Shown: positions 34,317 to 47,635 of the stretch, piece after piece | Layout of the letters: each line of letters opens with the position of its first letter | Position numbering within the stretch: the stretch's first letter is position 1 | NCBI RefSeq assembly: GCF_008369935.1 | Contig: NZ_VTUZ01000031.1 | Location: forward strand, 56,197-120,196 | Origin: Paraburkholderia panacisoli | GTDB lineage: Bacteria > Pseudomonadota > Gammaproteobacteria > Burkholderiales > Burkholderiaceae | Length of the DNA stretch: 64,000 nt | Direction of reading: 5' to 3' | Program-made: the position numbers and the translations under genes | The notes under the pieces: generated by a model | Database searches by the model: none | The model's input: the letters and a program-made list of their open reading frames with translations, nothing else | Told to the model about the DNA's origin: nothing

Positions 34317-35471
34317 GTGTTGCCGTCATTTTCTCCCGCTCTGCTCGCGCTCGCCGACGGCACGGTCTTTCGTGGTTACTCGATCGGCGCCCCCGGGCAT
34401 ACCATCGGCGAAGTCGTGTTCAACACCGCTATCACCGGCTATCAGGAAATCCTGACTGACCCGAGCTACGCGCGTCAGATCGTGACCCTCACGTATCCGC
34501 ATATCGGCAACGTCGGCGTGAACGCCGAAGACGTCGAAGCTACGAAAGTCCATGCCGCTGGTCTGATCATTCGCGATCTGCCGGTTCTCGCGTCGAACTT
34601 CCGCATGGAGCGCACGCTCCCGCAATACCTGCAGGACGAAGGCGTGGTCGCCATCGCCGGCCTCGACACCCGCAAGCTGACCCGCGTTCTGCGCGACAAG
34701 GGGGCGCAGAACGGCGCGATCCTGGCCGGCTCGGACGACGAAGCCAAGGCCATCGAACTCGCCCGCTCGTTCCCGGGCCTCTCGGGCATGGACCTCGCGA
34801 AAGTGGTGTCGACGAAGGAAACCTACGAGTGGACCCAGACCGAATGGCGTCTGGGCACCGGCTACGGCAAGCAGAATGCGCCGAAGTACCGCGTGGTGGC
34901 GTTCGACTACGGCGTGAAGTACAACATCCTGCGCATGCTGGCCGAGCGCGGCTGCCACGTTACCGTGCTGCCGGCGCAGGCCAGCGCGGCCGACGCGCTG
35001 GCGCTCAACCCGGACGGCATCTTCCTGTCGAACGGCCCGGGCGATCCGGAACCGTGCGACTACGCTATCGCGGCGACTAAAGAACTGATCGAGCGCGGCA
35101 TTCCGACCTTCGGCATCTGTCTCGGTCACCAGATCATGGGCCTCGCGGTTGGCGCCAGGACCATGAAGATGAAGACGGGGCACCACGGCGCGAACCATCC
35201 GGTGAAGGATCTGGACGACGGCCGCGTGGTGATCACGTCGCAGAACCACGGCTTCGCGGTCGACGCCGACACGTTGCCGGCCAACGCCCGTGCCACCCAC
35301 GTTTCGCTGTTCGATGGCACGCTGCAAGGCTTCGCGCTGACCGACAAGCCGGCGTTCTGCTTCCAGGGCCACCCGGAAGCGTCGCCTGGTCCGCACGATA
35401 TCGCGTATCTGTTCGACCGCTTCACCGCGATGATGGACGCGCAGAAGAGCGGCAAGAGCGCAGCGGCATAA
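34317..35471 (+). CDS. carA: Carbamoyl-phosphate synthase small subunit
   Basis: CarA hydrolyses glutamine and channels ammonia to CarB to make carbamoyl phosphate for arginine and pyrimidine synthesis. The 384-residue protein has the small-subunit N-terminal domain (ALADGTVFRGYSIGA, ITGYQEILTDPSYA). The class I glutamine amidotransferase follows, with the nucleophile Cys in GICLGHQIMGLA and the His/Glu pair in GHPEASPGPHD. The start is GTG 34317, set by AAGGAG six bases upstream; there is no suitable ATG. Confidence 0.96.
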   Translation: MLPSFSPALLALADGTVFRGYSIGAPGHTIGEVVFNTAITGYQEILTDPSYARQIVTLTYPHIGNVGVNAEDVEATKVHAAGLIIRDLPVLASNFRMERTLPQYLQDEGVVAIAGLDTRKLTRVLRDKGAQNGAILAGSDDEAKAIELARSFPGLSGMDLAKVVSTKETYEWTQTEWRLGTGYGKQNAPKYRVVAFDYGVKYNILRMLAERGCHVTVLPAQASAADALALNPDGIFLSNGPGDPEPCDYAIAATKELIERGIPTFGICLGHQIMGLAVGARTMKMKTGHHGANHPVKDLDDGRVVITSQNHGFAVDADTLPANARATHVSLFDGTLQGFALTDKPAFCFQGHPEASPGPHDIAYLFDRFTAMMDAQKSGKSAAA

Positions 35472-35677
35472 GGCAGGCACAGCCGGCACAGCGGCTCGGC
35501 TCAACGGGCTTGCCTGCAGGGTGGCCCGGCGGCATGCGACTCGCCACGCGATAGGCGCACCCGGCGTACCGGACCCCCGAAGGCGAGCCGCACGGAACCG
35601 GGCCAAGCAAAGCGCGCGCAACGCAACAACGACGCGCGCCGACGGAAAGAATTCAGGAATACATTAGCGAGAGCGTT
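35472..35677 (+). other. carA-carB spacer
   Basis: This 206-base gap within the carAB unit has no gene and no clear terminator. carB is probably co-transcribed with carA. Confidence 0.4.
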
Positions 35678-38932
<3,255 letters not shown>

Positions 38933-38960
38933 GGCTTCGAATATCTGTCCAGGATGTAAG

Positions 38961-39058
38961 TGCCGCGGTTAAGCGGCGTTCCGCAGTAGCTGGGGCCACG
39001 GGTTATGCCCCGTGGCGCTGGTTCCTGCGGGATGCACTTAACCGCGGTGATTTTTTTT
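38961..39058 (+). terminator. Elaborate structured terminator or RNA element between carB and greA
   Basis: An extended three-tier hairpin is followed by eight T. The outer stem CCGCGGTTAAG/CTTAACCGCGG (11 bp) encloses a 6-bp stem CCGCAG/CTGCGG and an 8-bp apical stem GCCACGGG/CCCGTGGC with a 6-base loop. A second pairing, AAGTGC (38958-38963) with GCACTT (39034-39039), excludes the outer stem. The T-run supports termination. The size and the alternative pairing are unusual for a simple terminator. Confidence 0.65.
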
Positions 39059-39087
39059 ACGGCCGTTTTTTGCCTCTAGAGTTGTTT

Positions 39088-39564
39088 ATGAGCACTATTC
39101 CATTGACTAAGCGCGGCGCAGACATGTTGCGCGATGAATTGCAGCGTCTGAAATCGGTTGAACGTCCGGCCGTGATCAACTCGATCGCGGAAGCGCGTGC
39201 GCAGGGCGACCTGTCGGAAAACGCGGAATACGACGCGGCGAAGGAAAAACAGGGCTTTATCGAAGGCCGGATTGCCGAGATCGAATCGAAGCTGGCCGGC
39301 GCGCAGGTGATCGACCCGGCAAAGGTGGACGCAGACGGTCGCGTGGTGTTCGGCGCGACGCTGGAACTGGAAGACCTGGAGTCGGGTGCGTCGGTCAAAT
39401 ATCAGATCGTCGGCGACGACGAAGCCGACATCGACCACGGTCTGATCTCGATCAGCTCGCCGATCGCGCGCGCCTTGATCGGTAAGTCGGAAGGCGACGT
39501 TGCGTCGGTACAGGCACCGGGCGGCGTGCGCGAGTACGAGATCATCGCGGTTAGCTACATCTGA
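39088..39564 (+). CDS. greA: Transcription elongation factor GreA
   Basis: GreA enters the secondary channel of stalled RNA polymerase and stimulates cleavage of the back-tracked transcript. The 158-residue length equals E. coli GreA. The N-terminal coiled coil has the acidic tip in GDLSENAEYDAAKEKQ, and the FKBP-like C-terminal domain follows. ATG 39088 (MSTIPLTKRGADML) is chosen over TTG 39070. Confidence 0.97.
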   Translation: MSTIPLTKRGADMLRDELQRLKSVERPAVINSIAEARAQGDLSENAEYDAAKEKQGFIEGRIAEIESKLAGAQVIDPAKVDADGRVVFGATLELEDLESGASVKYQIVGDDEADIDHGLISISSPIARALIGKSEGDVASVQAPGGVREYEIIAVSYI

Positions 39565-39574
39565 GGGTGACAGG

Positions 39575-40093
39575 GTGTCGCAAATTCCACATCGGGTTTT
39601 CCGTCTTTTGACTGTGGTGTGGGTCGGTAGTCTGCTGACTATCGGCTACGCCGTCGCGCCCGTGCTATTCACGTCGCTCGACCGGATGACGGCGGGCGCC
39701 GTCGCGGCGCAGCTGTTTCGCGTGCAGGGCATCCTGGGTGTGGTGTGTGGCGTTTTGCTGCTCGGTCTCGCGAACCTGCTGGTTCGTCGCGGCAGCGAGG
39801 CTTATCGCCGTTTGCGCTGGCTCATCGCCGGCATGCTGGTGTGCGTGCTGGTCGGTTACTTCGCGCTGCAGCCGTTCATGAATGCGATGCGCGTGGCCGC
39901 GCTCGAAGCGGGCAGCGATGTCGGGCATTCGGTCTATGCGACGCGCTTCGGCATCCTGCATGGCGTGTCGAGTCTGTTCTATCTGATCGAAAGCCTGCTG
40001 GGCCTGGGGCTCGTGTGGATGCTGCCCGCGGGGTCCGATATCGCGGTGGCGGAGCGGGGTGCTCGCGGTGCCGCGGAGAAGATGGCGGGCTGA
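39575..40093 (+). CDS. DUF4149-like membrane protein
   Basis: A 172-residue protein with four hydrophobic segments (RLLTVVWVGSLLTIGYAVAP, ILGVVCGVLLLGLANLL, WLIAGMLVCVLVGYFAL and FYLIESLLGLGLVW). It fits the DUF4149 family of small membrane proteins near greA and yhbY in betaproteobacteria; the function is unknown. The start is GTG 39575, in frame and just after a GAGGGTGACAGG stretch; no ATG is available at the N terminus. It is ten bases after greA and is probably co-transcribed. Confidence 0.8.
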   Translation: MSQIPHRVFRLLTVVWVGSLLTIGYAVAPVLFTSLDRMTAGAVAAQLFRVQGILGVVCGVLLLGLANLLVRRGSEAYRRLRWLIAGMLVCVLVGYFALQPFMNAMRVAALEAGSDVGHSVYATRFGILHGVSSLFYLIESLLGLGLVWMLPAGSDIAVAERGARGAAEKMAG

Positions 40094-40245
40094 GGCGCTG
40101 GGATCGAACGGTTTCTGTTTGCTTATCCCCGTCTTTCCGCTGTCAGCGGATCTCTTTAAGCGCCTCTGCGGGCATTCAGCCTCTCGTTTTCAAGCCGGCC
40201 TGTTGCCAAGGTGCGGACTTCTTCGCCGCACGTCCCGTCACTCGC

Positions 40246-40773
40246 TTATTTCGACGATTGATGCGAGCGCTTTGCGCTGGTTTGGCGCTTCTTCGCGCGC
40301 TTGATGTTGCCGCCTTGCGTGACGCGTTCATTGCCGCGCACCACGACCGCTTTTGCCTTCGGCTTGCGCATCGGAATTTCGCTGGGTTTCACCACCTTGA
40401 CGACGCGCGGTGCGCGGCCCTTGCCCGGTTTGGCTTCGACGGCCGCTTCGCGGGCGCTCGGCAGTGCGCCACGCTTCGTTTTCACCGCCGGTTGAGCCGA
40501 TTCCGGCTTCCAGATCACCAGCAGCTTGCCGATGTGCTGGATCGGCGCAGCATTGAGCGTGTCGCAGATCTGTTCGTAAATCGCGATGCGCTCTTCGCGA
40601 TCGTCGCCGAACACGCGAATCTTGATGAGCTGATGGGCGCCAAGGTGGACCTTGATCTCGGAGAGCACAGCGTCGGTCAAGCCTTCGGCGCCGACGAGCA
40701 CGACCGGTTTGAGCGGATGTGCCTGGGAGCGCAACTCGGCGCGTTGGTCGGAAGAGACTTTGAGGGCTGGCAT
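40246..40773 (-). CDS. yhbY: YhbY-family ribosome-associated RNA-binding protein
   Basis: The first 95 residues form a CRS1-YhbY domain (RAELRSQAHPLKPVVLVG, GLTDAVLSEIKVHL, LIKIRVFG), known to bind pre-50S ribosomal subunits. A basic, Lys/Arg/Ala-rich tail of about 80 residues follows. E. coli YhbY is only 97 residues, so the tail is an addition. It is divergent from rlmE, the same neighbour as in E. coli. Confidence 0.92.
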   Translation of the reverse strand: MPALKVSSDQRAELRSQAHPLKPVVLVGAEGLTDAVLSEIKVHLGAHQLIKIRVFGDDREERIAIYEQICDTLNAAPIQHIGKLLVIWKPESAQPAVKTKRGALPSAREAAVEAKPGKGRAPRVVKVVKPSEIPMRKPKAKAVVVRGNERVTQGGNIKRAKKRQTSAKRSHQSSK

Positions 40774-40963
40774 GGAAAGTGGAAGACTCGACTAAAATGG
40801 CGGCACCTGCGTTCCCGATCGATTTGCTCGATCGGTTGATTCAACAGGGCGGCGCGTCAGAACAACAGAATCGCGGATGACCGTCAGTTTGGCGGTGGCC
40901 GCGCGAATTAACCGCGTATTATCCCCTAAAGCGCGACACCACGCAGCAAGAGTTCAATCTTTA

Positions 40964-41626
40964 ATGGCAAAAAACAAGTTCAACACCGCGTGGCTGCATG
41001 ACCACATCAACGACCCGTACGTGAAAATGGCGCAGCGGGAGGGCTATCGCGCCCGCGCGGCCTACAAGCTCAAGGAGATCGACGAGCAGGACAAGCTGAT
41101 CCGTCCGGGGCAGGTCATCGTCGACCTCGGCTCCACACCGGGCAGCTGGAGCCAGTACGCGCGCAACAAGCTCGCCAAGGGCTCGCAGCGCGACGCTGAG
41201 CGCGAAGGCGGGATCGACGGTACGATCATCGCGTTGGACATCCTGCCGATGGAACCGGTGGCCGACGTCCATTTCATTCAAGGCGACTTCCGTGAGGATT
41301 CGGTGTTGGGCCAGTTGGAAGAATTGGTCGGAGAACGCCAGGTCGACCTTGTAATTTCGGATATGGCGCCCAACCTGTCAGGAGTGGCGGTGGCGGATGC
41401 CGCGCGAATCGAGCATTTATGCGATCTCGCGCTGGAATTCTCACAAAATCACCTGAGACCGGATGGTGCCCTTTTAGTCAAATGTTTTCACGGCAGTGGT
41501 TACAGCCAGATTGTCGAAAAGTTCAAGCGTCAGTTCAAGGTGGTGGCGGCCCGTAAGCCAAAGGCTTCGCGGGATAAATCGTCAGAAACGTTTATTTTGG
41601 GTAAGCATCTCAAGCGCCCCGCGTAG
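40964..41626 (+). CDS. rlmE: 23S rRNA 2'-O-ribose U2552 methyltransferase RlmE (FtsJ)
   Basis: RlmE methylates U2552 in the A-loop of 23S rRNA at a late stage of 50S assembly. The 220-residue protein has the SAM motif VIVDLGSTPGSWSQYA. The K-D-K-E tetrad is visible in AAYKLKEID, ISDMAPNLSG, LLVKCFHGSG and SSETFILG. ATG 40964 (MAKNKFNTAWLHDH) matches the family N terminus. It lies upstream of ftsH, as in E. coli. Confidence 0.96.
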   Translation: MAKNKFNTAWLHDHINDPYVKMAQREGYRARAAYKLKEIDEQDKLIRPGQVIVDLGSTPGSWSQYARNKLAKGSQRDAEREGGIDGTIIALDILPMEPVADVHFIQGDFREDSVLGQLEELVGERQVDLVISDMAPNLSGVAVADAARIEHLCDLALEFSQNHLRPDGALLVKCFHGSGYSQIVEKFKRQFKVVAARKPKASRDKSSETFILGKHLKRPA

Positions 41627-41815
41627 GGCCGCTGCAGGACGGTTCCGCATCTGCCGATAAAGTGCTCATGGCGCCGGAAATTGACGCTTTAATGGCCGGC
41701 TACGCTATTTATGTGGTAGCGAAACGTTATGGCAGGGGTTTGCGGACTGGATTAGAATGCTTTCGTGGTGCCGCAAGGCAAATGTAGGCGCCCGTCTAAG
41801 TGAAGGAGTGGTGCT
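41627..41815 (+). promoter_or_regulatory. ftsH upstream region
   Basis: 189 bases between rlmE and ftsH. TTAGAAT at about 41752-41758 is a -10 candidate. The ribosome-binding site AAGGAG at 41803-41808 decides the ftsH start. Confidence 0.5.
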
Positions 41816-43705
<1,890 letters not shown>

Positions 43706-43726
43706 TAGGCGATCAGCAGAAAGTGC

Positions 43727-43757
43727 GGGCCGGTGTGCTTCACACCGGCCCGTTTGC
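43727..43757 (+). terminator. Terminator hairpin after ftsH
   Basis: An 11-bp perfect stem GGGCCGGTGTG/CACACCGGCCC with a 3-base loop is followed by GTTTGCATTT. Because folP starts at 43773, some read-through is likely needed or folP has its own promoter. Confidence 0.75.
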
Positions 43758-43772
43758 ATTTATCCGTCTTAT

Positions 43773-44705
43773 GTGAAGCATCGTTACGTGTCGAAAGCCG
43801 CTCTCTCTTCTCTTGCCATCCCGGCGCCGCTTCAATGCGGCCGCTTCAAGCTGACCTTTGAACGCCCATTGGTCATGGGTATCCTGAACATCACGCCGGA
43901 TTCGTTTTCCGATGGCGGTAAATTCGCGACCCGCGACGATGCGCTGCGCCAGGCCGAGCGCATGATCGCCGAAGGTGCGGATATCATCGACATCGGCGGC
44001 GAATCGACCCGGCCGGGGGCGCCGCCGGTGCCGCTCGACGAAGAACTGGAGCGCGTGATTCCACTTATCGAGCAACTGCGCGGGGTGAACGTGCCGTTGT
44101 CGGTGGATACATACAAGCCGGAGGTGATGCGCCACGCATTGAGTGCGGGCGCCGATCTGATCAACGACATCTGGGGCTTCCGGATGCCCGGCGCGATCGA
44201 CGCGGTCCGCGATAGCGCATGTGGTTTGTGTGTGATGCATATGCTGGGCGAGCCGCAGACCATGCAGCTCGGCGAGCCGGCCTATGAGGATGTGGTGAGC
44301 GAGGTTCGCCACTTTCTCGAAGAGCGGGTGGCCACGCTGCAGCAAGCAGGTATTGCGCGTGAGCGCATCAGCGTCGACCCGGGTTTCGGCTTCGGCAAGG
44401 CGGTGGTCGAGCACAACTACGCGTTGCTTGCGTATTTGTCGGACACCGCGCCGCAGGCCGAGCCGCCTTACCCGATTCTCGCGGGCATGTCGCGTAAGTC
44501 GATGGTCGGCGCGGTGGTTGGGCGTCCGCCCGCGGAGCGCATCGCCGGCAGCATCGCCGCGGCTGTGTGTGCGGCCGAAAGGGGTGCGGCGATTCTGCGC
44601 GTGCACGATGTCGCGCAAACGGTAGATTCGTTGAAAATATGGGCAACAATGCGCGACGCGGCGAATCACGGCCGCGCGCGATTGAACCCAAAGCAAGGGA
44701 GCTAG
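43773..44705 (+). CDS. folP: Dihydropteroate synthase
   Basis: FolP joins pterin pyrophosphate and p-aminobenzoate to make dihydropteroate; it is the sulfonamide target. The 310-residue TIM barrel has the two family signatures MGILNITPDSFSDGGKF and IIDIGGESTRPGAPP, plus VDPGFGFGKAVVEH. The start is GTG 43773. The 25 residues before the first strand are longer than in E. coli (282 residues). glmM follows after six bases, the standard coupling. Confidence 0.95.
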   Translation: MKHRYVSKAALSSLAIPAPLQCGRFKLTFERPLVMGILNITPDSFSDGGKFATRDDALRQAERMIAEGADIIDIGGESTRPGAPPVPLDEELERVIPLIEQLRGVNVPLSVDTYKPEVMRHALSAGADLINDIWGFRMPGAIDAVRDSACGLCVMHMLGEPQTMQLGEPAYEDVVSEVRHFLEERVATLQQAGIARERISVDPGFGFGKAVVEHNYALLAYLSDTAPQAEPPYPILAGMSRKSMVGAVVGRPPAERIAGSIAAAVCAAERGAAILRVHDVAQTVDSLKIWATMRDAANHGRARLNPKQGS

Positions 44706-44711
44706 TAAAAC

Positions 44712-46070
44712 ATGGCACGTCGTTACTTCGGAACGGACGGGATTCGGGGCAAGGTCGGTGAAGGGCCCATTACACCGGAGTTTGTGCTGCGGCTGGGTTA
44801 TGCGGCCGGCAAGGTACTCGCGGGTGCGGATCGCCGGACCAAATCGAGCACCCGGCCCACGGTACTGATCGGTAAAGACACGCGGGTGTCGGGCTATATG
44901 CTCGAAGCCGCGCTCGAGTCGGGCTTTTCGGCGGCCGGCGTGGACGTGATGCTGGCCGGCCCGATGCCGACTCCCGGCATCGCCTACCTGACGCGCGCGC
45001 TGCGGCTCGCCGCGGGCGTAGTGATTAGCGCGTCGCACAACCCGTACTACGACAACGGCATCAAATTCTTCTCCGCCGACGGCAACAAGCTGCCGGACGA
45101 CGTCGAAGCGCAGATCGAAGAGCAACTCGATCTGCCGCTCGCCTGCGCGGCGTCCGAGCAGCTCGGCAAGGCGCGGCGCCTCGATGATGCGGCGGGCCGC
45201 TATATCGAGTTCTGCAAGAGCACGTTCCCGGCTGCGTTCGACCTGCGCGGGATGAAGCTGGTCGTCGATTGCGCGCATGGCGCCGCGTACGACATCGCGC
45301 CGCACGTGTTCCACGAACTCGGCGCCGAGGTGATCCCGATCGGCGTGGCGCCGAACGGCTTCAATATCAACGACGGTGTGGGCGCCACCGCGCCCGACGC
45401 GCTGGTGCGCGCGGTGTGCGCGAATCACGCGGATCTCGGCATCGCGCTCGATGGCGACGCCGACCGTCTGCAGGTAGTCGACGCGGCCGGCCGCCTGTAC
45501 AACGGCGACGAGCTGCTGTACGTGCTGGTGAGGGACCGCATCGCGACCGCGGGCAAGGTGGATGGCGCGGTCGGCACCTTGATGACCAATATGGCGGTTG
45601 AAGTTGCGCTGCAGGAGGCGGGCGTGAAGTTCGTCCGCGCGGCGGTGGGCGACCGCTATGTGCTCGAGCAGTTGCGCGAACACGGCTGGCAACTAGGGGC
45701 CGAAGGCTCCGGCCACATCCTCTCCCTCGACCGCCATTCGACCGGCGACGGCATCGTCTCCGCGTTGCTGGTGCTGGCGGCGATGCAGCGCAGCGGCAAA
45801 TCGCTCGCCGAGCTGCTTGACGGTGTCACGCTGTTCCCGCAGAAGCTGATCAACGTGCGGATGAAGCCGGACGCGGACTGGAAAGGCAGTGACACGATCC
45901 GTCGCGCGATCGGCAAGGCGGAGGATGCGTTGAACGGCCGCGGCCGCGTGTTGATCCGCGCGTCCGGCACCGAGCCGGTACTGCGCGTGATGGTCGAGGC
46001 GGAGAACGTCGACGACGCGGTTCGTTATTCGGAGTCGATTGCCGACGCGGTGAAGCGGGCCACGACGTAA
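44712..46070 (+). CDS. glmM: Phosphoglucosamine mutase
   Basis: GlmM converts glucosamine 6-phosphate to glucosamine 1-phosphate on the way to UDP-GlcNAc for peptidoglycan and LPS. The 452-residue protein has the phospho-serine loop VISASHNPYYDNG (Ser about residue 108), the metal-binding DGDADR motif (IALDGDADRLQVV), the sugar-binding EGSGH loop and the phosphate-binding RASGTEPVLRVM near the end. Confidence 0.96.
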   Translation: MARRYFGTDGIRGKVGEGPITPEFVLRLGYAAGKVLAGADRRTKSSTRPTVLIGKDTRVSGYMLEAALESGFSAAGVDVMLAGPMPTPGIAYLTRALRLAAGVVISASHNPYYDNGIKFFSADGNKLPDDVEAQIEEQLDLPLACAASEQLGKARRLDDAAGRYIEFCKSTFPAAFDLRGMKLVVDCAHGAAYDIAPHVFHELGAEVIPIGVAPNGFNINDGVGATAPDALVRAVCANHADLGIALDGDADRLQVVDAAGRLYNGDELLYVLVRDRIATAGKVDGAVGTLMTNMAVEVALQEAGVKFVRAAVGDRYVLEQLREHGWQLGAEGSGHILSLDRHSTGDGIVSALLVLAAMQRSGKSLAELLDGVTLFPQKLINVRMKPDADWKGSDTIRRAIGKAEDALNGRGRVLIRASGTEPVLRVMVEAENVDDAVRYSESIADAVKRATT

Positions 46071-46097
46071 GGCGCGCTTTTTCACGTTTTTTTGCGC

Positions 46098-46130
46098 AGC
46101 GGCGGGACGACAGGGTGTCGTCCCGCCGCT
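46098..46130. repeat. Strong inverted repeat after glmM
   Basis: AGCGGCGGGACGAC and GTCGTCCCGCCGCT form a 14-bp perfect stem with a 5-base loop, 27 bases past the glmM stop. No T-tract follows on the plus strand, though one (CGTTTTTTTGCGC) precedes it. It may terminate with help from Rho or protect the mRNA end. Confidence 0.6.
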
Positions 46131-46363
46131 TGCATCTTGCTCTCACTCTGAACCGGTGCAACGCGCCAGATCCGCCGGCCCCGGCGGTCTATTCCCACCG
46201 TACTCCATCCCTGCGCCTTTGCTCACCCTTAGCGACGCGCCTCTCGCGTCCGCACGCAAACGTTCGCGCCCCATCTTTTTCGCCTAATCTCAAGAGCGTA
46301 ACGGCCAACCTCGCCAGACCGCCGATTCATCCGGGCCAGCGACCCTTTCAGTCGGTAATCAAA
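46131..46363. other. Intergenic region upstream of the Pho boxes
   Basis: About 230 bases between the glmM hairpin and the Pho-box cluster. No gene is seen. Confidence 0.4.
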
Positions 46364-46402
46364 CTGTCACATGTGTTTCATCATCAGTCACGTTACTGTC
46401 AC
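46364..46402 (+). promoter_or_regulatory. Pho-box cluster upstream of pstS
   Basis: PhoB binds 7-bp half-sites (consensus CTGTCAT or CTGTCAC) repeated every 11 bp. Here CTGTCAC (46364) is followed 11 bases on by GTTTCAT (46375), and CAGTCAC (46385) is followed 11 bases on by CTGTCAC (46396). The second pair is nearly perfect. The cluster ends 65 bases before the pstS ATG, the normal place. Phosphate-limited induction of the pst-phoBR operon is inferred. Confidence 0.9.
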
Positions 46403-46467
46403 AAAGAGACCCTAAGCTTCGCGGTGTTCGTGTTACTCGCTCACACCGCTCACACCTTGGAGGTCTC

Positions 46468-47499
46468 ATGAAATTGATGCAAACCGTGTTCGCTGGCGTC
46501 GCTGGCGCGCTTTTCGCAATCGCAGCGCAAGCAGCAGACATCACCGGCGCGGGCAGCACCTTCGCAGCACCGATCTACACGAAATGGGCTGACGCCTACC
46601 AGAAGTCCGGCGGCGGCAAGGTGAACTACCAAGGTATCGGTTCGTCGGGTGGCGTGAAGCAGATCGTCGCGAAGACCGTCGATTTCGCGGGCTCCGACGC
46701 TCCGATGAAAGACGACGAACTCGCCAAGGAAGGCCTGTTCCAGTTCCCGACGGTGGTCGGCGGCGTGGTGCCGGTCGTCAACGTGCCGGGCGTGAAGCCG
46801 GCTGAACTGACGCTGTCGGGCGAAGTGCTCGGCGACATCTACCTGGGCAAGATCAAGAAGTGGAACGATCCGGCGATCGTCGCGCTGAATCCGAAGATCA
46901 AGCTGCCGGATACCGACATCGCCGTGGTGCGCCGCGCCGACGGTTCGGGCACCAGCTTCATCTGGACGAACTACCTGTCGAAGGTCAACGCGGACTGGAA
47001 GTCGAAGGTCGGTGAAGGCTCGACGGTCAACTGGCCGACCGGCACGGGCGGCAAGGGCAACGACGGCGTCGCGGCGTTCGTGCAACGTCTGCCGGGCGCG
47101 ATCGGCTACGTGGAATGGGCGTATGCGAAGCAGAACCACATGACGTATGTCGCGCTGAAGAACTCGTCGGGCGCCGTGGTCGAGCCGAAGACGGACACCT
47201 TCAAGGCAGCGGCAGCGGGCGCGGACTGGTCGAAGTCGTTCTATCAGATCCTGACGAACGAGCCGGGCAAGAACGCATGGCCGATCGTCGGCGCAACCTT
47301 CGTGCTGCTGCACACGGCGCAGGACAAGCCGGCGCAAGGCACCGAGACGCTGAAGTTCTTCGACTGGGCGTTCAAGAACGGTACGCAGGCCGCGAACGAT
47401 CTGGACTACATCTCACTGCCGGATTCGGTGGTGTCGGAGATCCGCACGCAGTGGAAGCAGAAAGTGAAGGACGCTGCGGGCAAGTCGATCGCCGACTAA
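46468..47499 (+). CDS. pstS: Phosphate ABC transporter substrate-binding protein
   Basis: A 343-residue periplasmic phosphate-binding protein. The signal peptide is MKLMQTVFAGVAGALFAIAAQA. The mature protein has the phosphate-binding segments ITGAGSTFAAPIY, GIGSSGGVKQI, and the DGSGTSFIWT loop. AGG within TTGGAGG lies just upstream of the ATG. It is the first gene of the pst-pho operon behind a Pho-box cluster. Confidence 0.96.
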   Translation: MKLMQTVFAGVAGALFAIAAQAADITGAGSTFAAPIYTKWADAYQKSGGGKVNYQGIGSSGGVKQIVAKTVDFAGSDAPMKDDELAKEGLFQFPTVVGGVVPVVNVPGVKPAELTLSGEVLGDIYLGKIKKWNDPAIVALNPKIKLPDTDIAVVRRADGSGTSFIWTNYLSKVNADWKSKVGEGSTVNWPTGTGGKGNDGVAAFVQRLPGAIGYVEWAYAKQNHMTYVALKNSSGAVVEPKTDTFKAAAAGADWSKSFYQILTNEPGKNAWPIVGATFVLLHTAQDKPAQGTETLKFFDWAFKNGTQAANDLDYISLPDSVVSEIRTQWKQKVKDAAGKSIAD

Positions 47500-47532
47500 G
47501 CTTTGCGGTAAGCAACAGCATCGCGTAACACG

Positions 47533-47560
47533 TTGGCCGTCCTCATCCGAGGACGGCCAA
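47533..47560 (+). repeat. Hairpin between pstS and pstC
   Basis: TTGGCCGTCCTC and GAGGACGGCCAA form a 12-bp perfect stem with a 4-base loop. There is no T-tract. Such hairpins after a binding-protein gene often stabilise the upstream message or cause partial termination, so that PstS is made in excess of the permease. Confidence 0.7.
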
Positions 47561-47635
47561 TGGCATTAACCCCGAGCATTACTGGCCGTGCGACACGTGT
47601 CATACGGCAACTGGAAACAGCTCCATCAGGCTCTC

